64,000 bases of DNA from Cellulomonas sp. HZM (GCF_000708885.1 NZ_JEOE01000002.1:124001-188000), one strand, 5' to 3'. Numbered from the stretch's first letter, positions 35,482-45,055 are shown. The notes: generated from the letters alone by a model not told the origin. Translations and numbers: made by a program.

Positions 35482-36771
35482 ATGCCCGCCAGCCCCCCGG
35501 CGTCCACGACGTCGTCCGCTTCGGCACCTTCGTCCCCGCCGCCGACCCGCGCGACCCGCAGCTCGAAGCGGCCCGACCGCTCACGAGCCGCCCTCATGCC
35601 GACACCCGGTGCCGAGACGCAGCGCCGCGTGCGCGACGGGTCGGGCCAGCTGGCCGCGGCGACGATGCGCCGCCTCGAGGAGGACCTCGACTGGTATCGC
35701 GCGCTCCCAGCGGAGGACCGCTCGTGGGTGGGGCTCGTCGCACAGGCGGGCATCACCGCGTTCGTCAGCTGGTTCGCCGACCCGTCGCGCCCGCCGCACG
35801 GGGTCGGCGACATCTTCGCGGCGGCCCCGCCGGAGCTGACGCGCTCGATCTCGCTGCAGCACACGCTCCACCTCGTGCGCGTGGTCGTGGACGTCGTCGA
35901 GACGCACAGCGACCGGCTCGCCGCACCGGGCGAGGAACGAGAGCTGCGCGAGGCGGTGCTGCGCTACTCGCGCGAGGTCGCGTTCTCGGCGGCCGAGGTC
36001 TATGCGCGGGCCGCCGAGGTGCGCGGCGCGTGGGACGCCCGACTCGAGGCGCTCGTCGTGGACGCGCTGGTGCGCGGCGACGTCGACGACTCGTTGCGCT
36101 CGCGGATCGGCGCGCTGGGCTGGAGCGGACGCGGCTCCACGCTGGTCATGGTGGGGACGAGCACGTCGGCGCTCGACGAGGTGCGCGCTGCGGACCTGCG
36201 CCGTGCGACGCGGCGCGCGGCCGACGACGCGCTGGTCGGCATCCAGGGCGACCGGCTCGTCGTGTTCCTCGGCGGGGACGGCGACCTGCGTGCCGCCGCG
36301 GTCTCGCTGCTGCCGCGCTTCGGTCCCGGTCCGGTGGTGCTCGGCCCCCAGGTCGCCGACCTGCTCGACTCGGCACGATCGGCGCGCGCCGCGCTCGCGG
36401 GTCTCGTCGCCGCTCGCGCGTGGGAGCAGGCGCCACGCCCCGTGCTGGCCGACGACCTGCTGCCCGAACGCGTGCTCGTCGGCGACGCCGCCGCGCGCAG
36501 GACTCTCGTCGTGCAGGCGTACGAGCCTCTCGCGGCGAGCCAGGGGTCGCTGCTCGAGACCCTCTCGGCGTACCTCGGCACGGGACGTTCGCTCGAGGCG
36601 GCCGCGCGCTCGCTGTACGTGCACCCCAACACCGTCCGGTACCGCCTCAAGCGGGTCGCCGACGTGACGGGGTGGGACCCCCTCGACGCGCGCGAGTCCT
36701 ACGTGCTGCAGACCGCGCTCGCCGTGGGCAGGCTCGACACGTCCGACCCGAGCCCCGACGCGCGTTTGTAG
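35482..36771 (+). CDS. fasR: PucR-type transcriptional activator of fatty acid synthesis (FasR-like)
   Basis: 429 aa. A Ser/Pro-rich N-terminal tail of about 40 residues precedes an all-helical region (LAAATMRRLEEDLDWYRALP), a GGDEF-like middle segment and a C-terminal PucR HTH (LEAAARSLYVHPNTVRYRLK). Location directly upstream of fabD-fabH-acpP-fabF matches Streptomyces FasR, which activates that operon and responds to acyl-CoA status. The Ser/Thr/Pro tail is probably disordered; a later in-frame ATG at 35596 is an alternative start, but the -10 box favours 35482. Confidence 0.88.
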   Translation: MPASPPASTTSSASAPSSPPPTRATRSSKRPDRSRAALMPTPGAETQRRVRDGSGQLAAATMRRLEEDLDWYRALPAEDRSWVGLVAQAGITAFVSWFADPSRPPHGVGDIFAAAPPELTRSISLQHTLHLVRVVVDVVETHSDRLAAPGEERELREAVLRYSREVAFSAAEVYARAAEVRGAWDARLEALVVDALVRGDVDDSLRSRIGALGWSGRGSTLVMVGTSTSALDEVRAADLRRATRRAADDALVGIQGDRLVVFLGGDGDLRAAAVSLLPRFGPGPVVLGPQVADLLDSARSARAALAGLVAARAWEQAPRPVLADDLLPERVLVGDAAARRTLVVQAYEPLAASQGSLLETLSAYLGTGRSLEAAARSLYVHPNTVRYRLKRVADVTGWDPLDARESYVLQTALAVGRLDTSDPSPDARL

Positions 36772-36786
36772 GAGCCGCACAAGGGT

Positions 36787-36806
36787 GCGCACCAAGGTTG
36801 GTGCGC
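36787..36806. promoter_or_regulatory. Candidate FasR operator upstream of fabD
   Basis: Perfect inverted repeat GCGCACCAA-GG-TTGGTGCGC in the 78-bp gap between fasR and fabD, centred about 53 bp before the fabD start. No U tract follows, so an operator is preferred over a terminator, though a fasR terminator remains possible. Confidence 0.5.
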
Positions 36807-36849
36807 GCCGTGACCGGGTCGGCCGCCGCTCACCCGGCAGAGTTGTCGG

Positions 36850-37827
36850 GTGCTCGTCGTCGCCTGCCCCGGTCAGGGTGCCCAGTCCCCCGGAATGCTC
36901 GCCCCGTGGCTCGAGCTCCCCGTCGTCGCCGAGTCGATCGGTCGTGCGAGCGAGGTGACGGGTCTCGACCTCGTCGCGCACGGCACGACGAGCGACGCCG
37001 ACACGATCCGTGACACGGCCGTGGCGCAGCCCCTGCTCGTCGCCTCCGCGCTCGCGTCGCTGCGCGCGGTCCTCGACCTCGACGCGTCCGCGCGGCTCGG
37101 CGCGGCCACGGGGGTCGACGTCGCCGCCGGCCACTCGGTGGGCGAGCTCGCCGCCGCCGCGGTCGCGGGCGTCCTGTCCGACGACGAGGCGCTCGCGCTG
37201 GTCGCCGTGCGCGGCGCGGCGATGGCCCGCGCGGCCGCCGCGATGCCGACCGGCATGGCGGCCGTCCTGGGCGGCGACGCCGCCGAGGTCCTCGCCGCGC
37301 TCGAGCAGCACCGGCTGGTCCCCGCCAACGTGAACGGCGGCGGCCAGGTGGTGGCTGCCGGCGCGCTCGACGACCTCGCAGCGTTCGCCGCGGCCCCGCC
37401 GGCCCGCGCGCGCGTCGTCCCCCTGCAGGTCGCGGGGGCGTTCCACACGTCGTACATGCAGCCCGCGGTCGCGGAGCTCGAGGCGGCAGCGACCGGCATC
37501 GTCCCGGCCGACCCCGATGCGACGCTGCTCACCAACTCGGACGGCTCGGTGGTCACCGACGGCGCCCGCGCGCTCGCGCTCGTCGTCGCGCAGGTCGCCA
37601 ACCCGGTCCGCTGGGACCTGTGCTGCGAGACGATGCTCGAGCTCGGCGTGACCGGGCTTCTCGAGGTCGCACCCGGCGGTGTCCTGACCGGCCTGGCGCG
37701 GCGTACGCTGCCCGGGGTCGAGACGGTCGCCGTCAAGACCCCCGCCGACCTGGATGCCGCGCGCGACCTCGTGCGCCGGCACGCCGGCACGTCCAGCACC
37801 GAGAGCCCCCAGGAGCAGTCGTCGTGA
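36850..37827 (+). CDS. fabD: Malonyl-CoA:ACP acyltransferase FabD
   Basis: 325 aa; loads malonate onto ACP. VACPGQGAQSPGML at the N-terminus, catalytic Ser in GHSVGELAAAAVAG, and the second active-site His in VAGAFHTSYMQPA. The conserved Arg/Gln shell is present (RGAAMARAA, ANVNGGGQVV). GTG 36850 is used. The stop overlaps the fabH start by GTGA. First gene of the type II synthase operon. Confidence 0.95.
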   Translation: MLVVACPGQGAQSPGMLAPWLELPVVAESIGRASEVTGLDLVAHGTTSDADTIRDTAVAQPLLVASALASLRAVLDLDASARLGAATGVDVAAGHSVGELAAAAVAGVLSDDEALALVAVRGAAMARAAAAMPTGMAAVLGGDAAEVLAALEQHRLVPANVNGGGQVVAAGALDDLAAFAAAPPARARVVPLQVAGAFHTSYMQPAVAELEAAATGIVPADPDATLLTNSDGSVVTDGARALALVVAQVANPVRWDLCCETMLELGVTGLLEVAPGGVLTGLARRTLPGVETVAVKTPADLDAARDLVRRHAGTSSTESPQEQSS

Positions 37828-38828
37828 CGCGTCCCACCCTGACCCAGGCCACCGGCCCCGCCCACACCCGGATCCTCGGGCTCGGCGGTGTGCGCGGGGA
37901 GAACGTCGTCCCGAACGACGACCTCGTCGGCCCGATCGACTCCTCCGACGAGTGGATCCGCCAGCGCACCGGGATCGCGACCCGCACGCGCGCCGGTGCG
38001 GGCACCGACGTGCTCGACCTCGCCGAGGACGCAGCCCGCGCCGCGATCGAGAACGCCGGGCTCACGGGTGCGGACATCGACGCCGTGATCCTCTCGACGG
38101 TCACCTACTTCCACCAGACGCCCGCGGGTGCGGCGATCATCGCCGACCGCATCGGGGCCACCCCCGCCGCGGCCTTCGACATCTCCGCCGCGTGCGCCGG
38201 CTACTGCTACGGCATCGGCCAGGCGGACGCGCTCGTGCGCTCGGGCGCCGCGCGCAACGTCCTGGTGATCGGCGCGGAGAAGATGAGCGAGTTCGTCGAC
38301 CCGACGGACCGCACGATCTCGTTCCTGCTCGGGGACGGCGCCGGGGCGGTCGTCGTCGGCCCGTCCGACACGCCGGGCATCGGCCCGACCGTGTGGGGCT
38401 CGGACGGCGGCCAGGCGCAGGCGATCCGCCAGACGCACTCGTGGCTCGCGACGCGCGACGAGGGCGCGGGCTGGCCGACGCTGCGCCAGGAGGGCCAGTC
38501 CGTGTTCAAGTGGGCCGTGTGGCAGATGGCTCCCGTCGCCCAGAAGGCGCTCGACGCGGCCGGCATCACGGCCGACGAGCTCGACGCCTTCATCCCGCAC
38601 CAGGCGAACAACCGGATCATCGACCAGATGGTCAAGACGCTCAAGCTGCCGGAGTCCGTCGTCGTCGCCCGCGACATCGTCGACACGGGGAACACGTCCG
38701 CCGCGTCGATCCCGCTCGCGACCGAGCGCCTGTACCGCGAGGGGCTCGTCAAGAGCGGTGACCTCGCGCTGCAGATCGGTTTCGGCGCCGGCCTGGTGTA
38801 CGCGGCGCAGGTCGTCGTCCTGCCGTAA
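37824..38828 (+). CDS. fabH: Beta-ketoacyl-ACP synthase III FabH
   Basis: 334 aa; condenses acetyl-/branched acyl-CoA with malonyl-ACP to start fatty acid chains. Catalytic triad C124 (ISAACAGYCYG), H259 (IPHQANNRI) and N290 (DTGNTSAAS). Length and motifs are standard. Translationally coupled to fabD. Confidence 0.96.
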   Translation: MTRPTLTQATGPAHTRILGLGGVRGENVVPNDDLVGPIDSSDEWIRQRTGIATRTRAGAGTDVLDLAEDAARAAIENAGLTGADIDAVILSTVTYFHQTPAGAAIIADRIGATPAAAFDISAACAGYCYGIGQADALVRSGAARNVLVIGAEKMSEFVDPTDRTISFLLGDGAGAVVVGPSDTPGIGPTVWGSDGGQAQAIRQTHSWLATRDEGAGWPTLRQEGQSVFKWAVWQMAPVAQKALDAAGITADELDAFIPHQANNRIIDQMVKTLKLPESVVVARDIVDTGNTSAASIPLATERLYREGLVKSGDLALQIGFGAGLVYAAQVVVLP

Positions 38829-38920
38829 GGCCCCGTACCAGCCCTGTACCGTTCGTCCCGAAAACCGTCCGGGCACATGTCCTGACCCCATCCCGCACCA
38901 CCAACCGAGGAGACACCCCC

Positions 38921-39169
38921 ATGGCGTACAGCGAGCAGGAGATCCTTGCCGGCCTGGCCGAGATCGTCAGCGAGGAGACCGGCCTTCCCACGGACTCCGT
39001 CCTGGCCGAGAAGTCCTTCACGGACGACCTGGACATCGACTCGCTCTCGATGATGACGATCGTCACCCTCGCCGAGGAGAAGTTCGACGTGCGCATCCCC
39101 GACGACGAGGTCAAGAACCTCGCGACCGTCGGCGACGCCGTCTCGTTCATCGCGGGCGCCCAGGCCTGA
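38921..39169 (+). CDS. acpP: Acyl carrier protein
   Basis: 82 aa acidic helical protein. The phosphopantetheine site is S41 in DDLDIDSLSMM. GAGGAG precedes the ATG. A 92-bp gap after fabH contains TACCGT (38847-38852), a possible internal -10 that would allow extra ACP expression. Confidence 0.96.
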   Translation: MAYSEQEILAGLAEIVSEETGLPTDSVLAEKSFTDDLDIDSLSMMTIVTLAEEKFDVRIPDDEVKNLATVGDAVSFIAGAQA

Positions 39170-39197
39170 CGGCCGCCCCGCAGCACCACCTCGGGGC

Positions 39198-39221
39198 TGC
39201 CCCGGGCACCCGCCCGGGGCA
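39198..39221 (+). promoter_or_regulatory. Hairpin between acpP and fabF
   Basis: TGCCCCGGG and its complement separated by 6 nt, just upstream of the fabF ribosome site. It may attenuate transcription or stabilise the acpP mRNA 3' end. Confidence 0.4.
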
Positions 39222-39254
39222 CCCCACCCCCCGACCGCCGAGCCAGGAGCACCG

Positions 39255-40499
<1,245 letters not shown>

Positions 40500-40508
40500 A
40501 CCCGGTCC

Positions 40509-40557
40509 ACGACGAAGGCCCGCACCCCGGCTCTCCCGGGGTGCGGGCCTTCGTCGT
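40509..40557. terminator. Strong bidirectional terminator after fabF
   Basis: Perfect 22-bp inverted repeat (40509-40530 with 40536-40557) and a CTCTC loop, between convergent fabF and the DUF3145 gene. Confidence 0.88.
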
Positions 40558-40564
40558 TGGTCGG

Positions 40565-41065
40565 TCAGCCGACGCGGTGCAGCCAGCGCACGGGCGCCCC
40601 GGCACCCGCGTACCGGAAGGGCTCCAGCTCGTCGTCCCAGGCCTGCCCGAGAGCGAGGTCGAGCTCGGTGCGCAGGCGTTCCGGGTCGGCGACATGCTCC
40701 ATCGCCGCCCGGATGCGGTCCTCGGGGACGACGACGTTGCCGTGCACGTCGGTCGCGGCGTGGAAGATCCCCAGCTCGGGCGTGTGGCTCCAGCGCGAGC
40801 CGTCGGTGCCGCGACTGGCCTCCTCGGTGACCTCGTAGCGCAGGTGCGCCCAGCCGCGCAGCGCCGACGCGAGGCGCGCGCCCGTGCCGGGCTCGCCCTG
40901 CCACGAGTGCTCGGCGCGGAAGAACGCCGGGCCGGCGGGCTGCTCGGTCCAGTCGAACGCGACCCTGCCGCCCAGCACGTTGCCGGCCGCCCACTCGACG
41001 TGGGGGCACAGCGCACGGGGCGCAGAGTGCACGAAAAGAACACCGCGGGTGATCGCACCTGCCAT
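40565..41065 (-). CDS. DUF3145 family protein
   Basis: 166 aa conserved actinobacterial protein of unknown function: ITRGVLFVHSAPRALCPHVE at the N-terminus, FFRAEHSWQGEPGTGARLAS, and LALGQAWDDELEPFRYAG. Commonly found next to fabF. ATG 41065 has GGAGG 5 nt upstream and matches the family start; the ORF extends 23 codons further without support. Confidence 0.92.
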   Translation of the reverse strand: MAGAITRGVLFVHSAPRALCPHVEWAAGNVLGGRVAFDWTEQPAGPAFFRAEHSWQGEPGTGARLASALRGWAHLRYEVTEEASRGTDGSRWSHTPELGIFHAATDVHGNVVVPEDRIRAAMEHVADPERLRTELDLALGQAWDDELEPFRYAGAGAPVRWLHRVG

Positions 41066-41220
41066 GTCGTCCTCCATCAGCGGCTCGAGGTTCGCCTTCC
41101 CCAACGACCTCGCCCCTTGCTGAGGGGTACGCACGGACTCGCGGCGTGCTGCGGCCCACTATGCCCGACGACGGGCCTCGAAGCCAGCAGGCGCGACCTC
41201 GAGCTCGAGCAGCGACGCGC

Positions 41221-41709
41221 TCAGAGCTGTTCGCGCACTGCCCTCATCGCCTTCTTGCGCACCGAGCGCTCGAGGCGGTCGAGGTAGAGCATCCCGTCGA
41301 GGTGGTCCACCTCGTGCTGGAGGCAGCGCGCCATGAGCTCGGTCCCCTCGACCACGACCTCCTTGCCGTCGAGGTCGGTGCCGACGACGCGCGCGTACCA
41401 CGCACGACGCGTGGGGAACCACAGCCCGGGGACCGACAGGCAGCCCTCGTCGCCGTCCTGGTACTCGTCCTCGGAGAGGTCGACGATCACAGGGTTGAGG
41501 ACGTAGCCGATCTCGTCGTCGATGTTCCAGGAGAACGCTCGCAGCCCGACGCCGATCTGGTTGGCGGCGAGACCGGCGCGGCCGTCGTGGTCCACGGTCT
41601 CGAGCAGGTCGTCGACCAGCGTGCGCACGCGCTCGTCGATCGTCGTGATCGGGTCGCACGGGGTGCGCAGGACGGGGTCGCCGACGGTCCGGATCTCTCG
41701 CATCGCCAT
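41221..41709 (-). CDS. def: Peptide deformylase
   Basis: 162 aa metalloenzyme removing N-formyl groups from new proteins. All three motifs are present: GLAANQIGV (46-54), EGCLSVPG (metal C90) and QHEVDHLDG (H132, E133, H136). ATG 41709 has GGAGGA 6 nt upstream. The functional partner map lies at 14 kb. Confidence 0.96.
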   Translation of the reverse strand: MAMREIRTVGDPVLRTPCDPITTIDERVRTLVDDLLETVDHDGRAGLAANQIGVGLRAFSWNIDDEIGYVLNPVIVDLSEDEYQDGDEGCLSVPGLWFPTRRAWYARVVGTDLDGKEVVVEGTELMARCLQHEVDHLDGMLYLDRLERSVRKKAMRAVREQL

Positions 41710-41777
41710 GGGTCGATCCTCCCATGACACCGCACCGTGTCCCGCACCGTGTCCCGCATCGTCGAGCGCGCAGCACA

Positions 41778-41817
41778 CACGAAGGCCCGGTGACGTCGAC
41801 GTCACCGGGCCTTCGTG
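41778..41817. terminator. Perfect 40-bp palindrome, terminator of bldC
   Basis: 20-bp arms meeting without a loop (41778-41797 with 41798-41817), downstream of the bldC stop at 41837 and upstream of def. The RNA hairpin would need a few opened pairs at its tip. Its CGAAGGCCCG arm resembles the fabF terminator. Confidence 0.75.
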
Positions 41818-41836
41818 ATCGGGTACTGCTGCGGGG

Positions 41837-42061
41837 TCACTCCCCCGCGCGCTGCTGCGGGACGCCGGTGAGGAGCTGACGCACCTCGGCCTCGTGGAAG
41901 CGGCGGTGGCCGCCGAGGGTACGGACGGCCGAGAGCTTGCCGGCCTGGGCCCAGCGCGTGACCGTCTTGGGGTCGACGCGGAAGAGGACTGCGACCTCGC
42001 CCGGCGTGAGCAGGGCGCCCTGCGAGAGAGGGGCCTCGGTGGAGGGGGTGGTGATCGCCAT
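41837..42061 (-). CDS. bldC: BldC family MerR-like DNA-binding regulator
   Basis: 74 aa. [40 protein letters not shown] is the winged-helix MerR head found alone in BldC, a developmental regulator that binds tandem repeats cooperatively. No C-terminal effector domain. ATG 42061 has AGGAG (42069-42073) 7 nt upstream. The 5' leader carries a riboswitch-like structure that ends right before the ribosome site. Confidence 0.94.
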   Translation of the reverse strand: MAITTPSTEAPLSQGALLTPGEVAVLFRVDPKTVTRWAQAGKLSAVRTLGGHRRFHEAEVRQLLTGVPQQRAGE

Positions 42062-42076
42062 GATCGTGCTCCTGTC

Positions 42077-42151
42077 GTTCGGTAGCTCGGCTGACCCTGT
42101 AGGCCCCGTGGCTTTGCGTCCCCACCTTGCGGCGGGTTTGCCGTTTTCGCT
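42077..42151 (-). ncRNA. Cyclic-di-GMP class I (GEMM) riboswitch in the bldC leader
   Basis: On the minus strand: GGCAAACC (42135-42142), a 6-bp stem CCCGCC/GGTGGG capped by a GCAA tetraloop (42121-42136), then GACGCAAAGCCAC (42108-42120), a short second hairpin, and GTCAGCC leading to CTACCG. This order (GGCAAACC, GNRA hairpin, GGGACGCAAAGCC, variable hairpin, CAGCC) is the GEMM-I aptamer. The bldC ribosome site starts 4 nt beyond its 3' edge, suggesting control of translation. Boundaries are approximate. Confidence 0.82.
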
Positions 42152-42160
42152 GACACCGGA

Positions 42161-42189
42161 ACTATGCCCGAATCTGGACGCTTGTGCAA
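42161..42189 (-). promoter_or_regulatory. Sigma70-type promoter of the riboswitch-bldC transcript
   Basis: TTGCAC (-35, 42184-42189), a 17-nt spacer, then CATAGT (-10, 42161-42166), placing transcription start just before the aptamer. Confidence 0.65.
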
Positions 42190-42360
42190 GAAGCAACCGA
42201 CGCCCGATTCGCGAGCGATCGGGTGAAATCCATCCGGGCGGTACCGGACGGACCGGACATGACAGCGTTGGCGCAGGTCAGGCGCAGGTCAGTCCGAGGT
42301 CAGGCACGGCGCTGGCGCGGCTCGGCGGCGCACGGGCCGCGCTGCCGCACGGTGGGCGGG

Positions 42361-42434
42361 TGGGGCAGGTGGGGCTTGAACCCACGACCCACGGATTATG
42401 AGTCCGCTGCTCTGACCGACTGAGCTACTGCCCC
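42361..42434 (-). tRNA. tRNA-Met, elongator type (anticodon CAT)
   Basis: 74 nt with discriminator A. Acceptor GGGGCAG/CTGCCCC, D arm GCTCAGTCGGTCAGAGC, anticodon loop CTCATAA, T arm GTGGGTTCAAGCCCCAC. A lysidine-modified tRNA-Ile2 has the same anticodon in DNA and cannot be fully excluded; the first acceptor pair shows it is not the initiator type. Confidence 0.85.
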
Positions 42435-42470
42435 CGGGTGCGCGGCAAGGCTACGGCACGTCACTCCGCT

Positions 42471-42499
42471 TTGCGGTTGTACCTGTGGGTAGGTACAGT
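42471..42499 (+). promoter_or_regulatory. Promoter of the tetR-gap operon
   Basis: TTGCGG (-35), 17-nt spacer, TACAGT (-10, 42494-42499). ATG 42507 is only 7 nt further, so the transcript is probably leaderless. Confidence 0.6.
42478..42497. promoter_or_regulatory. Operator-like inverted repeat over the tetR promoter
   Basis: TGTACCT-GTGGGT-AGGTACA: perfect 7-bp arms spanning the spacer and the first part of the -10 box. Ideal position for autorepression by the TetR protein encoded next. Confidence 0.7.
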
Positions 42500-42506
42500 C
42501 GCGATC

Positions 42507-43109
42507 ATGGACACCCGCCAGCTGCTGGTCGACACCATGAGCGACCTGCTGTGGGAACGCGGCTACGCCGACACCAGCCCGCGTGAGGTGCGCGAACGCG
42601 CAGGGGTCGGTCAGGGCAGCCAGTACCACCACTTCAGGTCGAAGCACGACCTCGCCCTCGCAGCGCTGGAGCAGAACATCGCGGCCCTGCTGCCTGCCTC
42701 GTCGGAGTTGTCCGGCCCCGGCAGCCCGCTCGGACGCGTCGAGGCGTACCTCATGGCCCCGCGTGACGCGCTGCGGGGCTGCAAGGTCGGCCGGATGACG
42801 CAGGACCCGCAGGTCCGCGAGGACCCGCTGCTCCTGGCGCCGGTCGCCCGCGCGTTCACGCAGGCGCACGAGCGCTGGGCCTTGGCCCTGGGCGAGGCGG
42901 TCCGCGTCGGCGAGCTCCCTGCGGACCTGGATCCGGACGCGCTCGCGCACACGCTCATGGCGGTCCTGCAGGGCGGATACGTGCTCGCGATGGCCCAGCA
43001 GGACCCCGCCCCGTTCGAGGCGGCTCGGGCCGGCGCACTGGCCCTGCTCCGCGCCGCCGCTCTCCGACCCTCCCCCGTACCGACCACAGAGGAGCACCCC
43101 GAGCCATGA
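42507..43109 (+). CDS. TetR/AcrR family regulator
   Basis: 200 aa. N-terminal TetR HTH (ADTSPREVRERAGVGQGSQY, YHHFRSKHDLALAAL), then an all-helical ligand domain with GCKVGRMTQDPQVRED resembling the LmrA/YxaF-type C-terminal domain. Its stop overlaps the start of a GAPDH gene (ATGA), so regulator and enzyme are translated together under an operator that overlaps their promoter. The ligand is unknown. Confidence 0.92.
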   Translation: MDTRQLLVDTMSDLLWERGYADTSPREVRERAGVGQGSQYHHFRSKHDLALAALEQNIAALLPASSELSGPGSPLGRVEAYLMAPRDALRGCKVGRMTQDPQVREDPLLLAPVARAFTQAHERWALALGEAVRVGELPADLDPDALAHTLMAVLQGGYVLAMAQQDPAPFEAARAGALALLRAAALRPSPVPTTEEHPEP

Positions 43110-44110
43110 CCACACGCATCGGCATCAACGGCTTCGGCCGCATCGGACGCACGTACCTGCGCGCGGCGCTCCAGAACGCCGCGGACGTGGAGGTCGTCGC
43201 CGTGAACGACCTCGCGGACGCGCGCACTCTCGGGACGCTGCTCGAGTGGGACTCCCTGTCGGGCCGCCTCGACGGCGTGCACGTCGAGGCCGACGCGCTG
43301 ACCGTGGGCGAGCGACGCATCGCCGTCCTCGCCGAGCCGGACCCCTCCCGCATCCGGTGGGGCGACGTCGGCGCCGACGTCGTCATCGAGTCGACTGGTC
43401 GGTTCACCGACCGCGCCTCGGCGTCGGCCCACCTCGCGGGCGGCGCCAAGAAGGTGGTCGTCTCCGCGCCCGCCAAGGGAGACGTCCCCACGTTCGTCCT
43501 CGGCGTCAACGACGACCGGCTCGACCCGGCTGCCGACGACGTGTTCTCCAACGGCTCGTGCACGACGAACTCGCTCGCACCGCTCGCGAAGGTGCTGCAC
43601 GAAGCGTTCGGCATCGAGTCCGGCCTGATGACCACCGTGCACGCCTACACCAGCGACCAGAGGCTCCACGACGCGCCCCACCCGGACCTGCGCCGCGCCC
43701 GCGCGGCCGCGGTGTCCACGATCCCGGCTTCCTCAGGTGCGGCCGCCGCGATCGGGAAGGTCCTTCCCGAGCTGGACGGTCGGCTCACGGGGGCCGCCCT
43801 GCGCGTGCCCGTCCCGGTGGGTTCGATCACGGACCTCACGGTCGTGCTCGAGCGGGAAGCAGACGTCGAGGAGGTCAACGCCGCGTTCCGTGCGGCCGCC
43901 GCGGGCCAGCGACTGAGCCGCTACCTCCAGTACTCCGAGGCGCCGCTCGTCTCCGCGGACATCGTCGGCAACCCGTTCTCGACGGTGTTCGACGCCCCGC
44001 TCACGCAGTCGCTCGGCCGTCAGGTCAAGGTGCACGGGTGGTACGACAACGAGTGGGGGTTCTCGAACCGGCTCGTGGAGTTCTCCGAGCGCATCGGCGC
44101 GGGCCTGTGA
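43106..44110 (+). CDS. gap: Glyceraldehyde-3-phosphate dehydrogenase paralogue
   Basis: 334 aa. NAD-binding INGFGRIGR, catalytic C152 (SNGSCTTNS) and H179 (TTVHAYTSDQ). The residue four after the nucleophile, Cys in the usual CTTNC, is Ser (S156). The phosphate-site loop reads STIPASSGAA rather than the common NIIPTSTGAA. It is not linked to pgk or tpi but coupled to a TetR gene, so this is probably a second, conditionally expressed isoenzyme rather than the main glycolytic one. Confidence 0.93.
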   Translation: MTTRIGINGFGRIGRTYLRAALQNAADVEVVAVNDLADARTLGTLLEWDSLSGRLDGVHVEADALTVGERRIAVLAEPDPSRIRWGDVGADVVIESTGRFTDRASASAHLAGGAKKVVVSAPAKGDVPTFVLGVNDDRLDPAADDVFSNGSCTTNSLAPLAKVLHEAFGIESGLMTTVHAYTSDQRLHDAPHPDLRRARAAAVSTIPASSGAAAAIGKVLPELDGRLTGAALRVPVPVGSITDLTVVLEREADVEEVNAAFRAAAAGQRLSRYLQYSEAPLVSADIVGNPFSTVFDAPLTQSLGRQVKVHGWYDNEWGFSNRLVEFSERIGAGL

Positions 44111-44159
44111 GCGTCGGCTCCGGCACGGGTCGGGGCTGCGGCGTCAGGACCGCGGCCGG

Positions 44160-44948
44160 TCAGAGCCGGCCGTAGCGCGCGCGGACGAACGAGTACAGCC
44201 CGTACGCCACGAACCCCGCTCCCGCCGCCACCAGCAGCCACGTTCCCGCCGGCGCGTCGCGCAGCGTGCGCAGGGCACCGTCGAGCCCGGTCGCCTTGTC
44301 CGGGTCGTGCTTCGCGGCAGCGACGACGAACAGCACGCCGACGATCGCGAGCGCGATGCCCTTGGCCACGTACCCGACGACGCCGAGCCGCCGCGACCAC
44401 GCGCCGGCCGGACCGGGCGGCAGCCCGTGGAGGTCCTCGAGGAACGTGCGACGCAGACCCTTGACCGCGTAGACGACGCCACCGACCGCGACCGCCACGC
44501 CCACGACACCCACCAGGATGCGACCGCCCGGTGCGGACATGAGGGACTGCGTCGCATCGGAGGTCTGCTTCGAGCTCGACCGACCGCTGCCGAGCGCGAA
44601 GGACAGGGACGTGACCGCCAGGGCCAGGTAGAGCACGGCGCGGAAGGCCGCCTGCACCCGGTCGCCGGTCCCGGACCCCTGGCTCGTCGGCTGCTTGCGC
44701 AGCGCGACCGCGGCCTGCCACGTGCCGAGGGCGACGAACGCCACGAACGAGGCCCACAGCACGATCGCTCCGAAGGGCGTGCGCGCGATCGTCGCGAGCG
44801 CTCCGGACTGGTCGGCGTGCCCGCCGCCGCTGCCGAGAGCGACCCGCACCGCGAGCACCCCGATCAGCACGTGCAGCACACCGCTCGTCACGTACCCGGA
44901 CCGTGCCGCGAGCTGCCAGCCGCGCTGGGCCGTCGTCGTCCCCGACAT
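44160..44948 (-). CDS. DUF1206 membrane protein
   Basis: 262 aa with six membrane helices in three two-helix repeats (for example SGYVTSGVLHVLIGVLAV, FRAVLYLALAVTSLSFAL, LGVVGYVAKGIALAIVGVLF). This is the DUF1206 triple repeat, function unknown. ATG 44948 has GAGGAG upstream. Convergent with gap. Confidence 0.9.
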   Translation of the reverse strand: MSGTTTAQRGWQLAARSGYVTSGVLHVLIGVLAVRVALGSGGGHADQSGALATIARTPFGAIVLWASFVAFVALGTWQAAVALRKQPTSQGSGTGDRVQAAFRAVLYLALAVTSLSFALGSGRSSSKQTSDATQSLMSAPGGRILVGVVGVAVAVGGVVYAVKGLRRTFLEDLHGLPPGPAGAWSRRLGVVGYVAKGIALAIVGVLFVVAAAKHDPDKATGLDGALRTLRDAPAGTWLLVAAGAGFVAYGLYSFVRARYGRL

Positions 44949-45043
44949 CCGCTCCTCCTCGCCAGCCCGCTGCCGCAGGCACGTGGTGGCGATCGTGGCA
45001 GGCCACGGCCCGGTGTGCGACCGGAAGCCGGCGCCTGCGCGGG

Positions 45044-45049
45044 TAGCGT
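45044..45049 (+). promoter_or_regulatory. -10 element, leaderless promoter
   Basis: TAGCGT, 6 nt, then GTG 45056. Confidence 0.6.
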
Positions 45050-45055
45050 GGGACC

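Noticed and set aside
41778-41817. 40-bp perfect palindrome as a recombination or phage-operator site
   Set aside because: Its position directly after bldC and the shared arm sequence with the fabF terminator make a terminator the simpler reading.
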